Assembly (NCBI GenBank): GCA_020426845.1
Contig: JAGQPF010000582.1
Span: 1-44,280 of the forward strand
Length of the DNA: 44,280 bases
Direction: 5' to 3'
Origin: Planctomycetales bacterium
GTDB taxonomy: Bacteria; Planctomycetota; Planctomycetia; Pirellulales; Pirellulaceae
Shown: in pieces, positions 33,417 to 42,120 of the stretch
Layout of the letters: the number at the start of each line of letters is the position of its first letter
Numbering within the stretch: position 1 is the stretch's first letter
Notes under the pieces: model-generated
What the model was told of the DNA's origin: nothing
The model's input: the letters and a program-made list of their open reading frames with translations, nothing else
Databases searched by the model: none
Translations under genes and position numbers: made by a program

Positions 33417-35723
33417 CTATTTGGCCTTCGTGACTTGGGGAAAAACAAGGGCCTGAATGTCGGTAAATTCTTTGCCAAAGGCCGATGGAAGCTGTTCGAG
33501 CATTTCTGCTTTGACCTCCTGTGGCTGCGAAAAGTCGGCGCTGCGTTGGCCCTGTGTGGCTTGAAAGATGTGAATCTCTCCGTCGAAGACGACCAGCGTA
33601 CGCGGGTCCAGCACAGGTGGATGACCTAGCGACAGCAATCGCTGTTCGATCTGCGAAAGGTCGAAGTCCGCCTGCTTTGACACCATCAAGAGGGCCATAT
33701 GCGTGTCACCTCCGTCCCCTTTTTCAGGTTGGGTCAACGGTACCCAATATTCCGAGCCGCCGGCCTTGTCCGGCAGTAATAACTCTCGACTGAGTTTGGA
33801 GCGATGCGATTGAGTGGGGTACAAAATCTGAACCTTACGCGGCTCCGAAGCAGATAAGAAGGCCACGATGGGATATCCATCAACACCGGCTTTCACGCGA
33901 ACACGGATTTGCTCTCCCGTTCTCAGCGGAATGGTCAATGGTGAGACTTTACCGGGAATGGCCCCTTCCGAATCTTCGCGGTACTCGACATTGATCAACG
34001 ACTTATCGTCAGACGTTTCTCGGGACTGGCTGACCACAGCAGCAGGCGACGGCCAGATCCACTTCACAGCCCCATAGGTCAATCCTGTCAGCAGCAGTAC
34101 TACGAGGATTGCGGCGATCGCATGGCACACAATCCGCGTGTAGGATCGCCGGCCGCAATGACGAAAGTCGTCCTCGGTCGGCAGTGGCAAATTCGGCGGT
34201 CCCCCCGCCTCAGCAATAATCGTAGCGATGGTCTGCTTCAAGTCGTCGGCGCTAACCGCTTCAAAGCGGTCCTGAGTGGCTTGTTTGGCTACCATCGCCC
34301 CGTGGATCATGAGCCCATGGATCTCTTGCCAGGTCGGGCTGTCGAGATCGGTGCGATAGAAGAACATCTTCGTTTCCACCCGCACGGGCAAACCGTCTTT
34401 GTTTCGCACCCGGTCGGAAAAAGGGATTGGGATGGCGCTTGTGCCGAACTCCCGCTTGGCCGCTTCCCGGGCGGTCTTGCCTAAGGCCACGAGCGCCGCA
34501 TCAACGTCCGTCAGCGGAGAATCACCCGGTTTCCCGGCGAGGCTCCGTTCCGCATCGGCGATCAAGATCAACTTGCCCTTCGTCCAATCCAGGTTGCGCA
34601 AAGCGATCAGCACTTCAATTCCCAGGTTCGTGACGACGCCGCCGTCATTCAAATGCAACTCCTGCTTGAACTCTCGGTAAGTGATTCCCAAATCGTTGTA
34701 GTCGAGATGAAACCGAGGAAAGGTCGGAGGAAAGCAGGAAGAGGCCGCCACGGCCATCGAAAGTTCGACGCCTTGCGAGAAGATCGGCGCCGGCGGAGAT
34801 TTCTCTTCCTCTTGAAAGCTCCAACGCAGGATTTCTGAGGCGGTAAAGGCGACGCGATGATGCTGCCTCACATCCGTCGCCACGATGGCCAGTTGAGGAC
34901 CGCTGTCTAGGAGATCACCCAGCGTTGTCGCACAATAGATGCGCTCATACTCGCCGCGCAATCTTTCGGAGCAACCCTTGCTGCGTTGGAACCAGCACCA
35001 GGGAAGCAGCCGAGTCCACACCCACGGCACGAAAATGCGATTGCGAATGTCGGAACGACAGATCTCCAGGAACTCCGCTGCCACCTGCCGAAAGTCGGAC
35101 GCGCGGCCCACGGCTTTCGACCAGTGTTTCAGAAAGTGGCCAGCCAAGATGCTGCCGCCGGAGACCGAAACGATCTCCTTCACGTCTTTCAGACGCTTGA
35201 GCTGAAACAAGAATACTAGGATTCCCAATTGGTAGATCGCCGCGCGCATGCCGCCGCCGGACAAGGCCAGCGTCAAGGGTTGAAAAAGAGCTAGGGGCTC
35301 CACGTCCTCCTCTGGCGCCGACGCGGGATTCACCACAAACCGGATCGTCAAATGTGTAGGGAGGGCCAGCGGCTCGCTCCAGGCCGCCGGCTTGGCCCAC
35401 GGAGGAACCAGGTAGATGGCTGCCGACTCTTGTTCCCCATGTACCGTGAACAACTTTTCCGTGACGCTCCGTGCCTCTTGCAAGCGCGCGGCGCTGGGTG
35501 CCATCACGGTGCCCACAATCAGCCCCAGTGACTCGCGCCACAGGTCAAACCCCGCTTCCACCTGGGCAGCTAGGGCGAGCAGGTCGCTTCGACTAATTAC
35601 GCGAAAATCGCAGGTGCAATCCGTCTGATCGCCCAAGGAATCAATCACTCCTTGTTGCAGAAGCCCGCAGGCTTCCAGCAGCACCGGCTGCCGCTTCCAA
35701 TAAGCCTCTTCAAGATTAGGCAT
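33417..35723 (-). CDS. Patatin-like phospholipase with transmembrane helix and C-terminal domain
   Basis: This 768-residue protein has a patatin core at about residues 148-400. The oxyanion loop is SGGGMR (155-160), the nucleophile is S188 in VSVSGGS, and D360 in NDGG completes the catalytic dyad. Patatins hydrolyse acyl chains of membrane lipids. After the core come a transmembrane helix (about 531-556) and a beta-rich domain (about 590-740, GEQIRVRVKAGVDGYPIVAF, ILYPT, EYWVPL) that resembles DUF4384. The ATG overlaps the preceding gene by eight bases. With the convergent CHAT gene it suggests a protease-lipase unit able to damage membranes, which is inferred. Confidence 0.85.
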   Translation of the reverse strand: MPNLEEAYWKRQPVLLEACGLLQQGVIDSLGDQTDCTCDFRVISRSDLLALAAQVEAGFDLWRESLGLIVGTVMAPSAARLQEARSVTEKLFTVHGEQESAAIYLVPPWAKPAAWSEPLALPTHLTIRFVVNPASAPEEDVEPLALFQPLTLALSGGGMRAAIYQLGILVFLFQLKRLKDVKEIVSVSGGSILAGHFLKHWSKAVGRASDFRQVAAEFLEICRSDIRNRIFVPWVWTRLLPWCWFQRSKGCSERLRGEYERIYCATTLGDLLDSGPQLAIVATDVRQHHRVAFTASEILRWSFQEEEKSPPAPIFSQGVELSMAVAASSCFPPTFPRFHLDYNDLGITYREFKQELHLNDGGVVTNLGIEVLIALRNLDWTKGKLILIADAERSLAGKPGDSPLTDVDAALVALGKTAREAAKREFGTSAIPIPFSDRVRNKDGLPVRVETKMFFYRTDLDSPTWQEIHGLMIHGAMVAKQATQDRFEAVSADDLKQTIATIIAEAGGPPNLPLPTEDDFRHCGRRSYTRIVCHAIAAILVVLLLTGLTYGAVKWIWPSPAAVVSQSRETSDDKSLINVEYREDSEGAIPGKVSPLTIPLRTGEQIRVRVKAGVDGYPIVAFLSASEPRKVQILYPTQSHRSKLSRELLLPDKAGGSEYWVPLTQPEKGDGGDTHMALLMVSKQADFDLSQIEQRLLSLGHPPVLDPRTLVVFDGEIHIFQATQGQRSADFSQPQEVKAEMLEQLPSAFGKEFTDIQALVFPQVTKAK

Positions 35724-36735
35724 GGCGTGATCTTACCCTTTCGTCCACGACTACATCATCCACTTGAACGCGACGTCGTTTCTTTTCGATGACTTTGACC
35801 GTCTTCCCAACAGTTCCGAACGGTGCGGAGATGTAAATCCCTTGTTGGGTTTCAAAGACGCGGAAGTTCAGCCGCTTCTCAAACTCATCGCGAGCGAACG
35901 AAAAAGCGAGCGAGCGCTCCCGAACGGGAATTCGTGCCAAGAACTCACCCTGAGCGGTTCCCGACAAAAACCGGCTCGCGACGCGTTGATACGTCCAATT
36001 CTTGTTGGGTGAGGTCCGGATGGCGAGAATCGTACTGAAGACTTGGTCCTTATCGGCTTGCGAAGTTAGCGCGTCGTGTGCGGCCCGTAAGTAGCCAGCC
36101 AATCGCCGGGTTCCCATGACGCCCGACAACGCAAACTGGCACTCCAAAAACTTATCGACCCAGTAGTCGGCGCCAGCGCCCGAGGAGCCAAGCGCTTGAT
36201 GATCGATGATTCGTCCCGATGAGAATCCCGAGCGACGCCCCTCAAACAGCGCCGCTTTCCGTAGCCGCGAGGACTGACTGAAGATATCTTTAAGCAGGCG
36301 GATTCGAGCTCCGGCCGTGTTCGAACGGAATTGAAAGCCGGTCTCCTGAGGAAAGGCCCACATGATTGTGCGACGCTGCTGGCCATTCTCTAGGCAGGTC
36401 ATCATCAACAGCGCCGGTCGCGAACGGTTGTCCATCGAGTCGGCAAACTTTTCCGAGAGCTGCTGGGAGGCGGTGACGGCCGTCTTTGATCCACCAAAGG
36501 AAAAGTCCAGCAACAGTTGCCTCACGGGATGCGAATCGATCGTGACTCCGTCTCCCAAACGAAAATCGACTTCCGCCTGAGATGCCAAGCCCGATTTGAC
36601 AAAAAGGTCATCCAGCGAACTGCGAATTGCCTTCGAGATCGGGAATTTCCCGCCGACGACCGCGAGCGGAGTATCGGCCGTGCGACGCGGTGACAGCTGA
36701 TAGGCATGAATTCTAACGAGGTTCATAATTGGCAT
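35716..36735 (-). CDS. Hypothetical protein co-transcribed with the patatin
   Basis: I do not recognise a family with certainty for this 339-residue protein. Features include HPVRQLLLDFSFGG near residue 68, then a strand-helix pattern with DIFSQSSRLRKAALFEGRRS near 150. The strongly basic C-terminus VIEKKRRRVQVDD could bind nucleic acid. It has faint likeness to nucleoid-associated NdpA-type proteins, not enough to name it. A gagg lies five bases before the ATG at 36735. The stop codon overlaps the patatin start by eight bases, so the two products are made together and probably act together. Confidence 0.6.
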   Translation of the reverse strand: MPIMNLVRIHAYQLSPRRTADTPLAVVGGKFPISKAIRSSLDDLFVKSGLASQAEVDFRLGDGVTIDSHPVRQLLLDFSFGGSKTAVTASQQLSEKFADSMDNRSRPALLMMTCLENGQQRRTIMWAFPQETGFQFRSNTAGARIRLLKDIFSQSSRLRKAALFEGRRSGFSSGRIIDHQALGSSGAGADYWVDKFLECQFALSGVMGTRRLAGYLRAAHDALTSQADKDQVFSTILAIRTSPNKNWTYQRVASRFLSGTAQGEFLARIPVRERSLAFSFARDEFEKRLNFRVFETQQGIYISAPFGTVGKTVKVIEKKRRRVQVDDVVVDERVRSRHA

Positions 36736-37128
36736 AGCATCCTCAACAATTGCGGCTTACTGCGGGCCGACTGATTGTCCCAGATGAGATGAGACGCCTT
36801 AGGGACAGTGATAACGCTGACCGCCAGCCGTCTATGGTGGTCGCAAGAATTCCTCACCCTCAGGTTTGTTTGACCGAAACAGCAGGTTGAGGCTTCGCTT
36901 ATGTATAAGATCGCTGAAAAGGAGGTCTATAACACCAACGCACATCTGACGAATGCGATCAACAACCGACATGCCGACAAAGGAAATGCAAAGCGGACAA
37001 AACGGAGTTTAACTTCAAGGCCTTGGCCAAGGGAAAAGAGGCTATTGAAATCAGGCGGGGGCCGCTGCAGCCTGGGCGAGCCGTCACGTGATTGGAGTGA
37101 AAATCTAGCAGATTTAGGTATAATCTCA
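36736..37128. other. Gap without a supported gene
   Basis: No frame here is convincing; an 81-codon frame at 36901-37146 lacks a family and its composition is not protein-like. A 12-base palindrome ccttggccaagg lies at 37021-37032. The promoter of the leftward patatin operon is expected near 36750-36850, but I cannot point to clear boxes. Confidence 0.4.
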
Positions 37129-37144
37129 AGTCTAGTACTAGACT
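37129..37144. other. 16-base perfect palindrome near the integrase end of the element
   Basis: agtctagtactagact is its own reverse complement and is followed by a partial repeat of itself (agact). It lies about 210 bases beyond the 3' end of the recombinase gene, in an AT-richer patch. It could be an accessory site for recombination or a regulator site. Confidence 0.4.
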
Positions 37145-37357
37145 AGACTAATGGGCGGAGGAATCGGCCTGAGAATCGAGTGTTCGGGCGTTCGAGCAGG
37201 CGACCCAAGCGCCGCGCGGCTGGCCCAATTGTACCGGCGCGGAGATCAATGACGGCTAAACCTGGCCCCACGTCTTAAGCGCTGCTAAAACGTACACGCG
37301 TGGAGCAGATCACTGGGTGACGCCCCTCATCAACACCTGCTTTGCGTTTCTCAGCTT

Positions 37358-38359
37358 CTATTTATCTTTGCTCCCGCGAGCCTTGCGTGCCTGTTCATGC
37401 AAGAATTCGGGGTTCTTTGCGAGATGGCTGTAGACCCGGGCGACCATGTCCGTGGACTCGTGGCCCATCAGATGACTCAGCGAGATGGGGTCCACACCAT
37501 TTAGGAGAGCGTTGGTAGCGTAGGCGTGCCGGGCTCCGTAGGCGATGACACGAAAGCCAACCTTCTCGCTAATTCGTGAAAGCCGGCACTTGATGGCGTC
37601 TTTCGTCCAGGGGTTGCCGCGTCGATTGCGAAACAACGGCCCGGTCCGGTGTTCAGCAGCCAAACGCTCAATGACGGGCAAGATCTCCTCCGTGAGGAAG
37701 ATCACTCGATCTTTCTCCCCTCCCTTGGCCTCACTCGCCGGGAAAATCGCAACTTGGCCACGGATGTGCCGGGCCTCCAATGTGCGCGCCTCCTTGGGAC
37801 GGCAGCCGGTGGCCCACAGGAAGTCGAGAAGATCCAGAAAAAGCCGATCCGTGACGTGTGACTTGATCTGCTTCCATTGCTCGGAGCTGTAGACGATTTC
37901 GCGGCGCTTTCGCTTCGGCTTTGCCACCTTGCTGAGTGGCGACCGCTGAATGTGGCCTTCCTCGACCGCCCAATTGAAGGCCCTTTGCACAATCGAAATC
38001 GCATCATTCTTGGACGTGTCGGTCCATTCGACCCCATCGATCCATTGCGTGATGTGGCGTTGGCGAACCTGGGCAATCCGGAGGGCTTTGCCGACGGATT
38101 CGATAAACGACTTGAGATACCGGCGATGATTCTCGTAGGTCGCCGATTTCCGGTGACGTTCGCACCAGTCGAGATAGACCTGCGTCAGCTGGTAGCAGGT
38201 CGCAATCTGGGCTTTGAGATCTTCACGACTGGCCATCAACTCGTGAAACCGCTTTTCCGCCTCGGCTTTGGATTTGCCGAGAGAAATGCGTTGGCCGTCG
38301 ATCGTGCAGTACCAGCTCTTGGTGTGAGCTCGGTAGTACGGCTTTGGCTTGCGTGGCAT
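37358..38359 (-). CDS. Tyrosine recombinase (integrase) next to tRNA-Val
   Basis: This 333-residue integrase has an N-terminal arm-type DNA-binding region (KSWYCTIDGQRISLGKSKAE), a core-binding domain (about residues 50-140) and a catalytic domain (about 155-325). Catalytic residues are R187, K212, R277, H300 and nucleophile Y310. The usual first histidine of HxxR is replaced by tyrosine (Y274-G-A-R277), a variant also seen in other planctomycete integrases as I recall. The ATG lies 63 bases from the 3' end of the tRNA-Val gene, the classical position for an enzyme that uses the tRNA 3' end as attachment site. It should therefore integrate the element stretching to the left. Confidence 0.92.
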   Translation of the reverse strand: MPRKPKPYYRAHTKSWYCTIDGQRISLGKSKAEAEKRFHELMASREDLKAQIATCYQLTQVYLDWCERHRKSATYENHRRYLKSFIESVGKALRIAQVRQRHITQWIDGVEWTDTSKNDAISIVQRAFNWAVEEGHIQRSPLSKVAKPKRKRREIVYSSEQWKQIKSHVTDRLFLDLLDFLWATGCRPKEARTLEARHIRGQVAIFPASEAKGGEKDRVIFLTEEILPVIERLAAEHRTGPLFRNRRGNPWTKDAIKCRLSRISEKVGFRVIAYGARHAYATNALLNGVDPISLSHLMGHESTDMVARVYSHLAKNPEFLHEQARKARGSKDK

Positions 38360-38361
38360 GG

Positions 38362-38412
38362 GGCGACTCCGATAAAGGGCACTATTTAGTGCAATCCTTC
38401 ACCGGAGTCGCC
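38362..38412. other. Nested inverted repeats between integrase and tRNA (att region)
   Basis: ggcgactccg (38362-38371) and cggagtcgcc (38403-38412) form a perfect ten-base inverted repeat. Inside lies a hairpin gcact-attt-agtgc (38379-38392). The structure occupies almost all of the 63 bases between the recombinase start and the tRNA 3' end. It is a candidate recombinase-binding or regulatory site at the element end. Confidence 0.5.
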
Positions 38413-38422
38413 GCAAGTCCAG

Positions 38423-38496
38423 TGGGCGGTATAGGGCTTGAACCTACGACCTCCACGATGTCAACGTGGCGCTCTAGCCAACTGAGCTAACCGCCC
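38423..38496 (-). tRNA. tRNA-Val (anticodon GAC)
   Basis: The reverse complement folds as a full cloverleaf: acceptor GGGCGGT with ACCGCCC, D-arm TTAGCTCAGTTGGCTAGAGC, anticodon stem CCACG/CGTGG with loop TTGACAT (anticodon GAC), and T-arm AGGTTCAAGCCCTA. The discriminator base is A and CCA is not encoded. The 3' end faces the integrase gene and is the probable attachment site. Confidence 0.95.
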
Positions 38497-38989
38497 GAAA
38501 ACGTAAGTATAGCCGGGATTCGTGGCTTGGCTACCCTCCTCCCCGCTGTTCGGACTCGGGTAGCATCGACCAATGCACGGCACGAATTGAGACAATTTCC
38601 GGGCTGCTTGGGTTCGGGCGCCCCCCGAAAGGGCTTGTTGAGCTGCAAGCCGCGAGTCACGGAGCGGCCGTTGACGCTGGGCTCGCAGACGAGAGCGCCC
38701 AGCCAGCTTTGGTCTCGGCGATGCAGGCTCCACGCACCTTGCACGCTCCACTGGAGCGTTGGGGGTGTCGAACTGCTGTCGACAATCCCGAAATCGTCAC
38801 AGGCTGGCAGCCTGTGGTACGACGACGGACAGCCAGTACTGCGACAATGTTGGCACCGGGGGTTGGCCTTGCGCTGTGGATTGCGAAAATTCACTCCACG
38901 TGCTGCGCAAGGGCGCGAGTACGCCACGTGGGGCGAAGTTCTTTGCTTCTCAAATCGTCTGCTTTTTAACTTTTCAAATGAGAGCCTCT
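38497..38989. other. Chromosomal gap with hairpins; no gene seen
   Basis: No frame is convincing. Two strong hairpins are visible: acgctcca-c-tggagcgt (38743-38759) and cacaggct-ggc-agcctgtg (38798-38816). The second phrase recurs in planctomycete genomes as I remember. The promoter for the DUF4139 gene should lie at the right end. Confidence 0.5.
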
Positions 38990-40939
38990 ATGCCGGCACA
39001 TCGCGCTGTCATTTACTCCAACGGCATTGCTGACTTCCGCCGTGGCTATAGCGTTGAAGGCACGCTCAAAGTCGCCATCCCGGTGAAGCAGAACCATGTG
39101 GCCGATGTGCTCGCGTCGTTGCATGTGCTGGGCGACGTGCGACTCAGCAGCCCGCCGACCTTCCGGCCCGCGAACGAGGCCGAGGGCGCCCTGCAGCTGG
39201 AGCCCGGCAACGCGCTGGTGGGACTCGCGCAGGCACTGGTCGGAGCGGAAGTCGAGGTGCATCGCGCGGCCGGCGCCACTCGCGGCACGCTCGCAGGTGT
39301 CCACTCGCACCGTGAATCCAATGGCGGCGCCGCCTACGAAGTCCAATCGCTGGTCGTCTCCGGCCCCGAAGGGCTGAAGAGCTTGCCGCTGGCCGAAGTC
39401 CAAACGCTGCGGTTTCTCGATGCAACCGTGCAAAGCGAGCTCGACAAAGCACTGCAGCGTCACGTTCAACGCATCAAACCGCATAGCACCTTCGTCGAAC
39501 TCGAACTCAGCAGCGACTCGCCCGCCGAAGCGCTCGTGCAATACACCGTGCCGGCAGCCGCCTGGAAAATCTCCTATCGGCTGCGCCAACTCCAAGCCGA
39601 ACAGTTTGAGCTCCAAGGCTATGCCATCGTCGACAACAACACCGACGAGGATTGGCGCGACTTTCAATTGGCCGTCGTCACCGGCGATCCGATCACGTTC
39701 TCCACCGACCTGGCCGACTCCAAGTCGCCTCAGCGACGGCACGTGAACGTTGTGCAGGATGAAGCCTACGGAGCCGTCGAATTGCAGGCATCCATGGTGA
39801 TGGCTGAATTGACGATCGATGACGACGTTGAGCCCACTCGGTCGGGCGGGCAACGGATGCAAAAGATGTCTCGCATGGCCGCCGCCCCGCGCCGCGCCGC
39901 ACAAACGCCGGAGACCAGCATCAAGGAGACGGGCGACTTTTGCATCTACGAAGCACAGACGCCCGTCTCCATCGACTCAAACCGCTCCGCCGTGATTCCC
40001 GTCTTTCAGGTGTCGCTCGAGCAGGCTCGCCCCGTCGCACATTTCAGCGTCGAGAACCACCCGACGCGGCCGTTTCGAGCTATTCGATTTATCAACGAGA
40101 CCGGCCATAGCCTCGGGCGAGGCGTGTGCACGGTGTTTGAATCCGACGTCTACGGCGGCAGCTGCATCATGCCGGCCACCAAGCCGCTCGACGAGGCGTT
40201 GTTGCCGCACGCCTTGGAGACCGGGGTGCTCGCCCGCGTCGAGCCCGGCCGCATCCGCACGCATCGCATTGGCTTGCGACTCGCCGATGGCGTCGCGCAC
40301 GAGCAGATCGACTCGCAACGCAACACCGTCTATCGATTTCACAGCAGCCGGGACGAGACGCTCGAACTGCTCGTCGATCACAACGCGGAGCTCGCCGACC
40401 CGCGCTTTGAAGCGACGCTGCAGGTCAACGACGACGAGCCTATCACAATCTCCACCAGCGAAACGCTTAGCCATGGCATTCGCCTGCGGTGCGATCTGCC
40501 CGCTCGCGCCGAGGCGGTGATCACGATCCGCGAGGCAACGACGCACTGGACCCGAGTCGTGCTGGCCGGCGACGATGGGAAAACCAACCTGGGCTGGCTC
40601 GACACCAACGTGATCGAATCCGGCGGTCCACTGTCCGACGACGAGTCGATTCGCGCGTGTCGGGAAATCCAGCAAGAGATCGACGCCAAGCGATCCGAGA
40701 TCACCGCGGCCGAGCGAGAAGCGGATCAGCTGGGCAAACGCCAGGATCGGCTGCGAAAGAATGTGGAGGCCGGCGCCAACGCTCAACAGGCCTCGCAATG
40801 GCTCGCCGACCTCGCCGCCGCCGAGCAACGGCTGGTCGAAATCGAAGAGCAACTGCCCGTTCGCTATAACGAACTCAAGGAGATCGAAAGCCGTCTGCAC
40901 GCCGCGCTGCGCAAGCTCAAGCTCGAATGGAGCCGTTAA
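38990..40939 (+). CDS. DUF4139-family protein
   Basis: This 649-residue protein belongs to the DUF4139 group: a long beta-rich central part (about residues 150-520) with VELELSSDSPAEALVQYTVP, then AAWKISYRLR and DNNTDEDW, the family hallmark W-x-x-x-Y-R followed by V-x-N-x-T-D-E-D-W. A coiled coil closes the protein (about 555-645). No signal peptide is evident. The function of the family is unknown to me. The ATG at 38990 is chosen because gagag precedes it and family members start near this point; an ATG at 38978 is possible. It ends in a convergent overlap with the next gene. Confidence 0.8.
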   Translation: MPAHRAVIYSNGIADFRRGYSVEGTLKVAIPVKQNHVADVLASLHVLGDVRLSSPPTFRPANEAEGALQLEPGNALVGLAQALVGAEVEVHRAAGATRGTLAGVHSHRESNGGAAYEVQSLVVSGPEGLKSLPLAEVQTLRFLDATVQSELDKALQRHVQRIKPHSTFVELELSSDSPAEALVQYTVPAAAWKISYRLRQLQAEQFELQGYAIVDNNTDEDWRDFQLAVVTGDPITFSTDLADSKSPQRRHVNVVQDEAYGAVELQASMVMAELTIDDDVEPTRSGGQRMQKMSRMAAAPRRAAQTPETSIKETGDFCIYEAQTPVSIDSNRSAVIPVFQVSLEQARPVAHFSVENHPTRPFRAIRFINETGHSLGRGVCTVFESDVYGGSCIMPATKPLDEALLPHALETGVLARVEPGRIRTHRIGLRLADGVAHEQIDSQRNTVYRFHSSRDETLELLVDHNAELADPRFEATLQVNDDEPITISTSETLSHGIRLRCDLPARAEAVITIREATTHWTRVVLAGDDGKTNLGWLDTNVIESGGPLSDDESIRACREIQQEIDAKRSEITAAEREADQLGKRQDRLRKNVEAGANAQQASQWLADLAAAEQRLVEIEEQLPVRYNELKEIESRLHAALRKLKLEWSR

Positions 40940-42078
40940 CGACCAAAGAGTTCTTCTTCCTTGGGCAAGGCAATCACGGGCCAAGCCGAAGGAAAAACGC
41001 GGACGATGCGGCGAGGACGATAACCCTCCAGCAGCAAGTCCGGTTGCACTCGAATCCGCACGCCGCTGCTGCCGACCTCGCGTGAGATTTGGGCGACCTC
41101 GAGAATCGGGCCTCGTTTGCGGTCATTGACCGGATCGAACGGCAGCAGGTTCTCCATCGCCACCGCAACTCCCGCCTGATCACCTACGGTCAACTCGCTC
41201 AGCAGGTCGGGGTCCACATTGCCGAACAGCGTAATCGTGAGGATCCGCTGCTTGTTGTCGACTTCGTCAACCCAGCCGGGCACGCCTCGCTGTCGAATGT
41301 GGTCGCGATGCCGCGCTTGCTGGTGCTCCGTTGCAAGCTGGCGACTCTCGCCATCCAGCCATACCTCTGTCACTCGGCCGGGGCCGTACAGCGTCGCCCA
41401 AGTCAGGTTCAGCAATACCTCCTGTCCGGCCTGGATCTCGCGCAGCTCGCTGAACCCTCGCCCTTTCCAGACGCGAGTGCTCGCCAGCAAATCAAAATCG
41501 CGAGCCTCCCCGGCGGGCTTGCCCTCCACCACCGCAGTCGCGGACAGTTTCTTCGTCTCCAAGTCGACACCGTCAATGCGCCAGACGCGCGACCTCTGGA
41601 CGTCGTGCGTAAAGTCATCCTCAAGCCGCAGGCAGCGTTTGAAGTCGACCTCGTAGCTGCGGCGGTTGTGAAAAATCTCCAGCGGCTTCGAAGTGTCCGC
41701 CGGGTCCTTCAAATAAGACCAGCCGTGGAGGTGCGTGCCGATCGGCACGTCTCGCAGCGCTGCCAGCGCCCCGTGGTAGTGCACCGAGCCGTAGGGCAAC
41801 ATGGCGGCCTCGACGGGCAAGTCGAAGTGGCTGCGGTTCTGCTGGTCAGTGCGATCCACTCGCAGCACAAAGCTGCGTTCCAGATGGTCGACCTTGATCA
41901 GCTCGCCGGAAAAGTAGTGCGCCGAGCCGGCGGGCGGGAACTTGCCGGGCTCCAGCTGGTGCCAGGGCAGCTTCTCGTCGCCGCCGTCGGTGCGAAACGG
42001 AGGCGGCTCGCCGTGACATAGCGATGTCACGCCAAAGATCGACACGCAGCCGAACAGCAGCAATCGTCGAAAGTTCAT
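40936..42078 (-). CDS. Secreted protein of unknown function
   Basis: The 380-residue protein has a clear signal peptide (MNFRRLLLFGCVSIFGVTSL, cleavage near CHG-EP). The mature part looks beta-rich with repeated short domains (SGELIKVDHLERSFVLRVDR, then RVWRIDGVDLETKKLSA), reminiscent of OB- or barrel-like repeats. No catalytic motif is recognised. It is the last gene of a leftward operon 42 bases after the DUF1552 gene, so it may act with that pair at the cell surface. Its stop shares bases with the stop of the DUF4139 gene (ttaa). Confidence 0.65.
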   Translation of the reverse strand: MNFRRLLLFGCVSIFGVTSLCHGEPPPFRTDGGDEKLPWHQLEPGKFPPAGSAHYFSGELIKVDHLERSFVLRVDRTDQQNRSHFDLPVEAAMLPYGSVHYHGALAALRDVPIGTHLHGWSYLKDPADTSKPLEIFHNRRSYEVDFKRCLRLEDDFTHDVQRSRVWRIDGVDLETKKLSATAVVEGKPAGEARDFDLLASTRVWKGRGFSELREIQAGQEVLLNLTWATLYGPGRVTEVWLDGESRQLATEHQQARHRDHIRQRGVPGWVDEVDNKQRILTITLFGNVDPDLLSELTVGDQAGVAVAMENLLPFDPVNDRKRGPILEVAQISREVGSSGVRIRVQPDLLLEGYRPRRIVRVFPSAWPVIALPKEEELFGR

Positions 42079-42120
42079 CGTTGCTTCCTTCTGCGCATGC
42101 TCCGTTCACGCCGCCGCGAA

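Noticed and set aside
36901..37146. 81-codon frame before the integrase
   Set aside because: The translation is charged and irregular and it runs into a palindrome; no family.
38966..39904. 312-codon minus-strand frame, and similar long antisense frames at 39977-40984 and 42097-43254
   Set aside because: They are shadows of the DUF4139 and DUF1552 genes, which have clear family matches.
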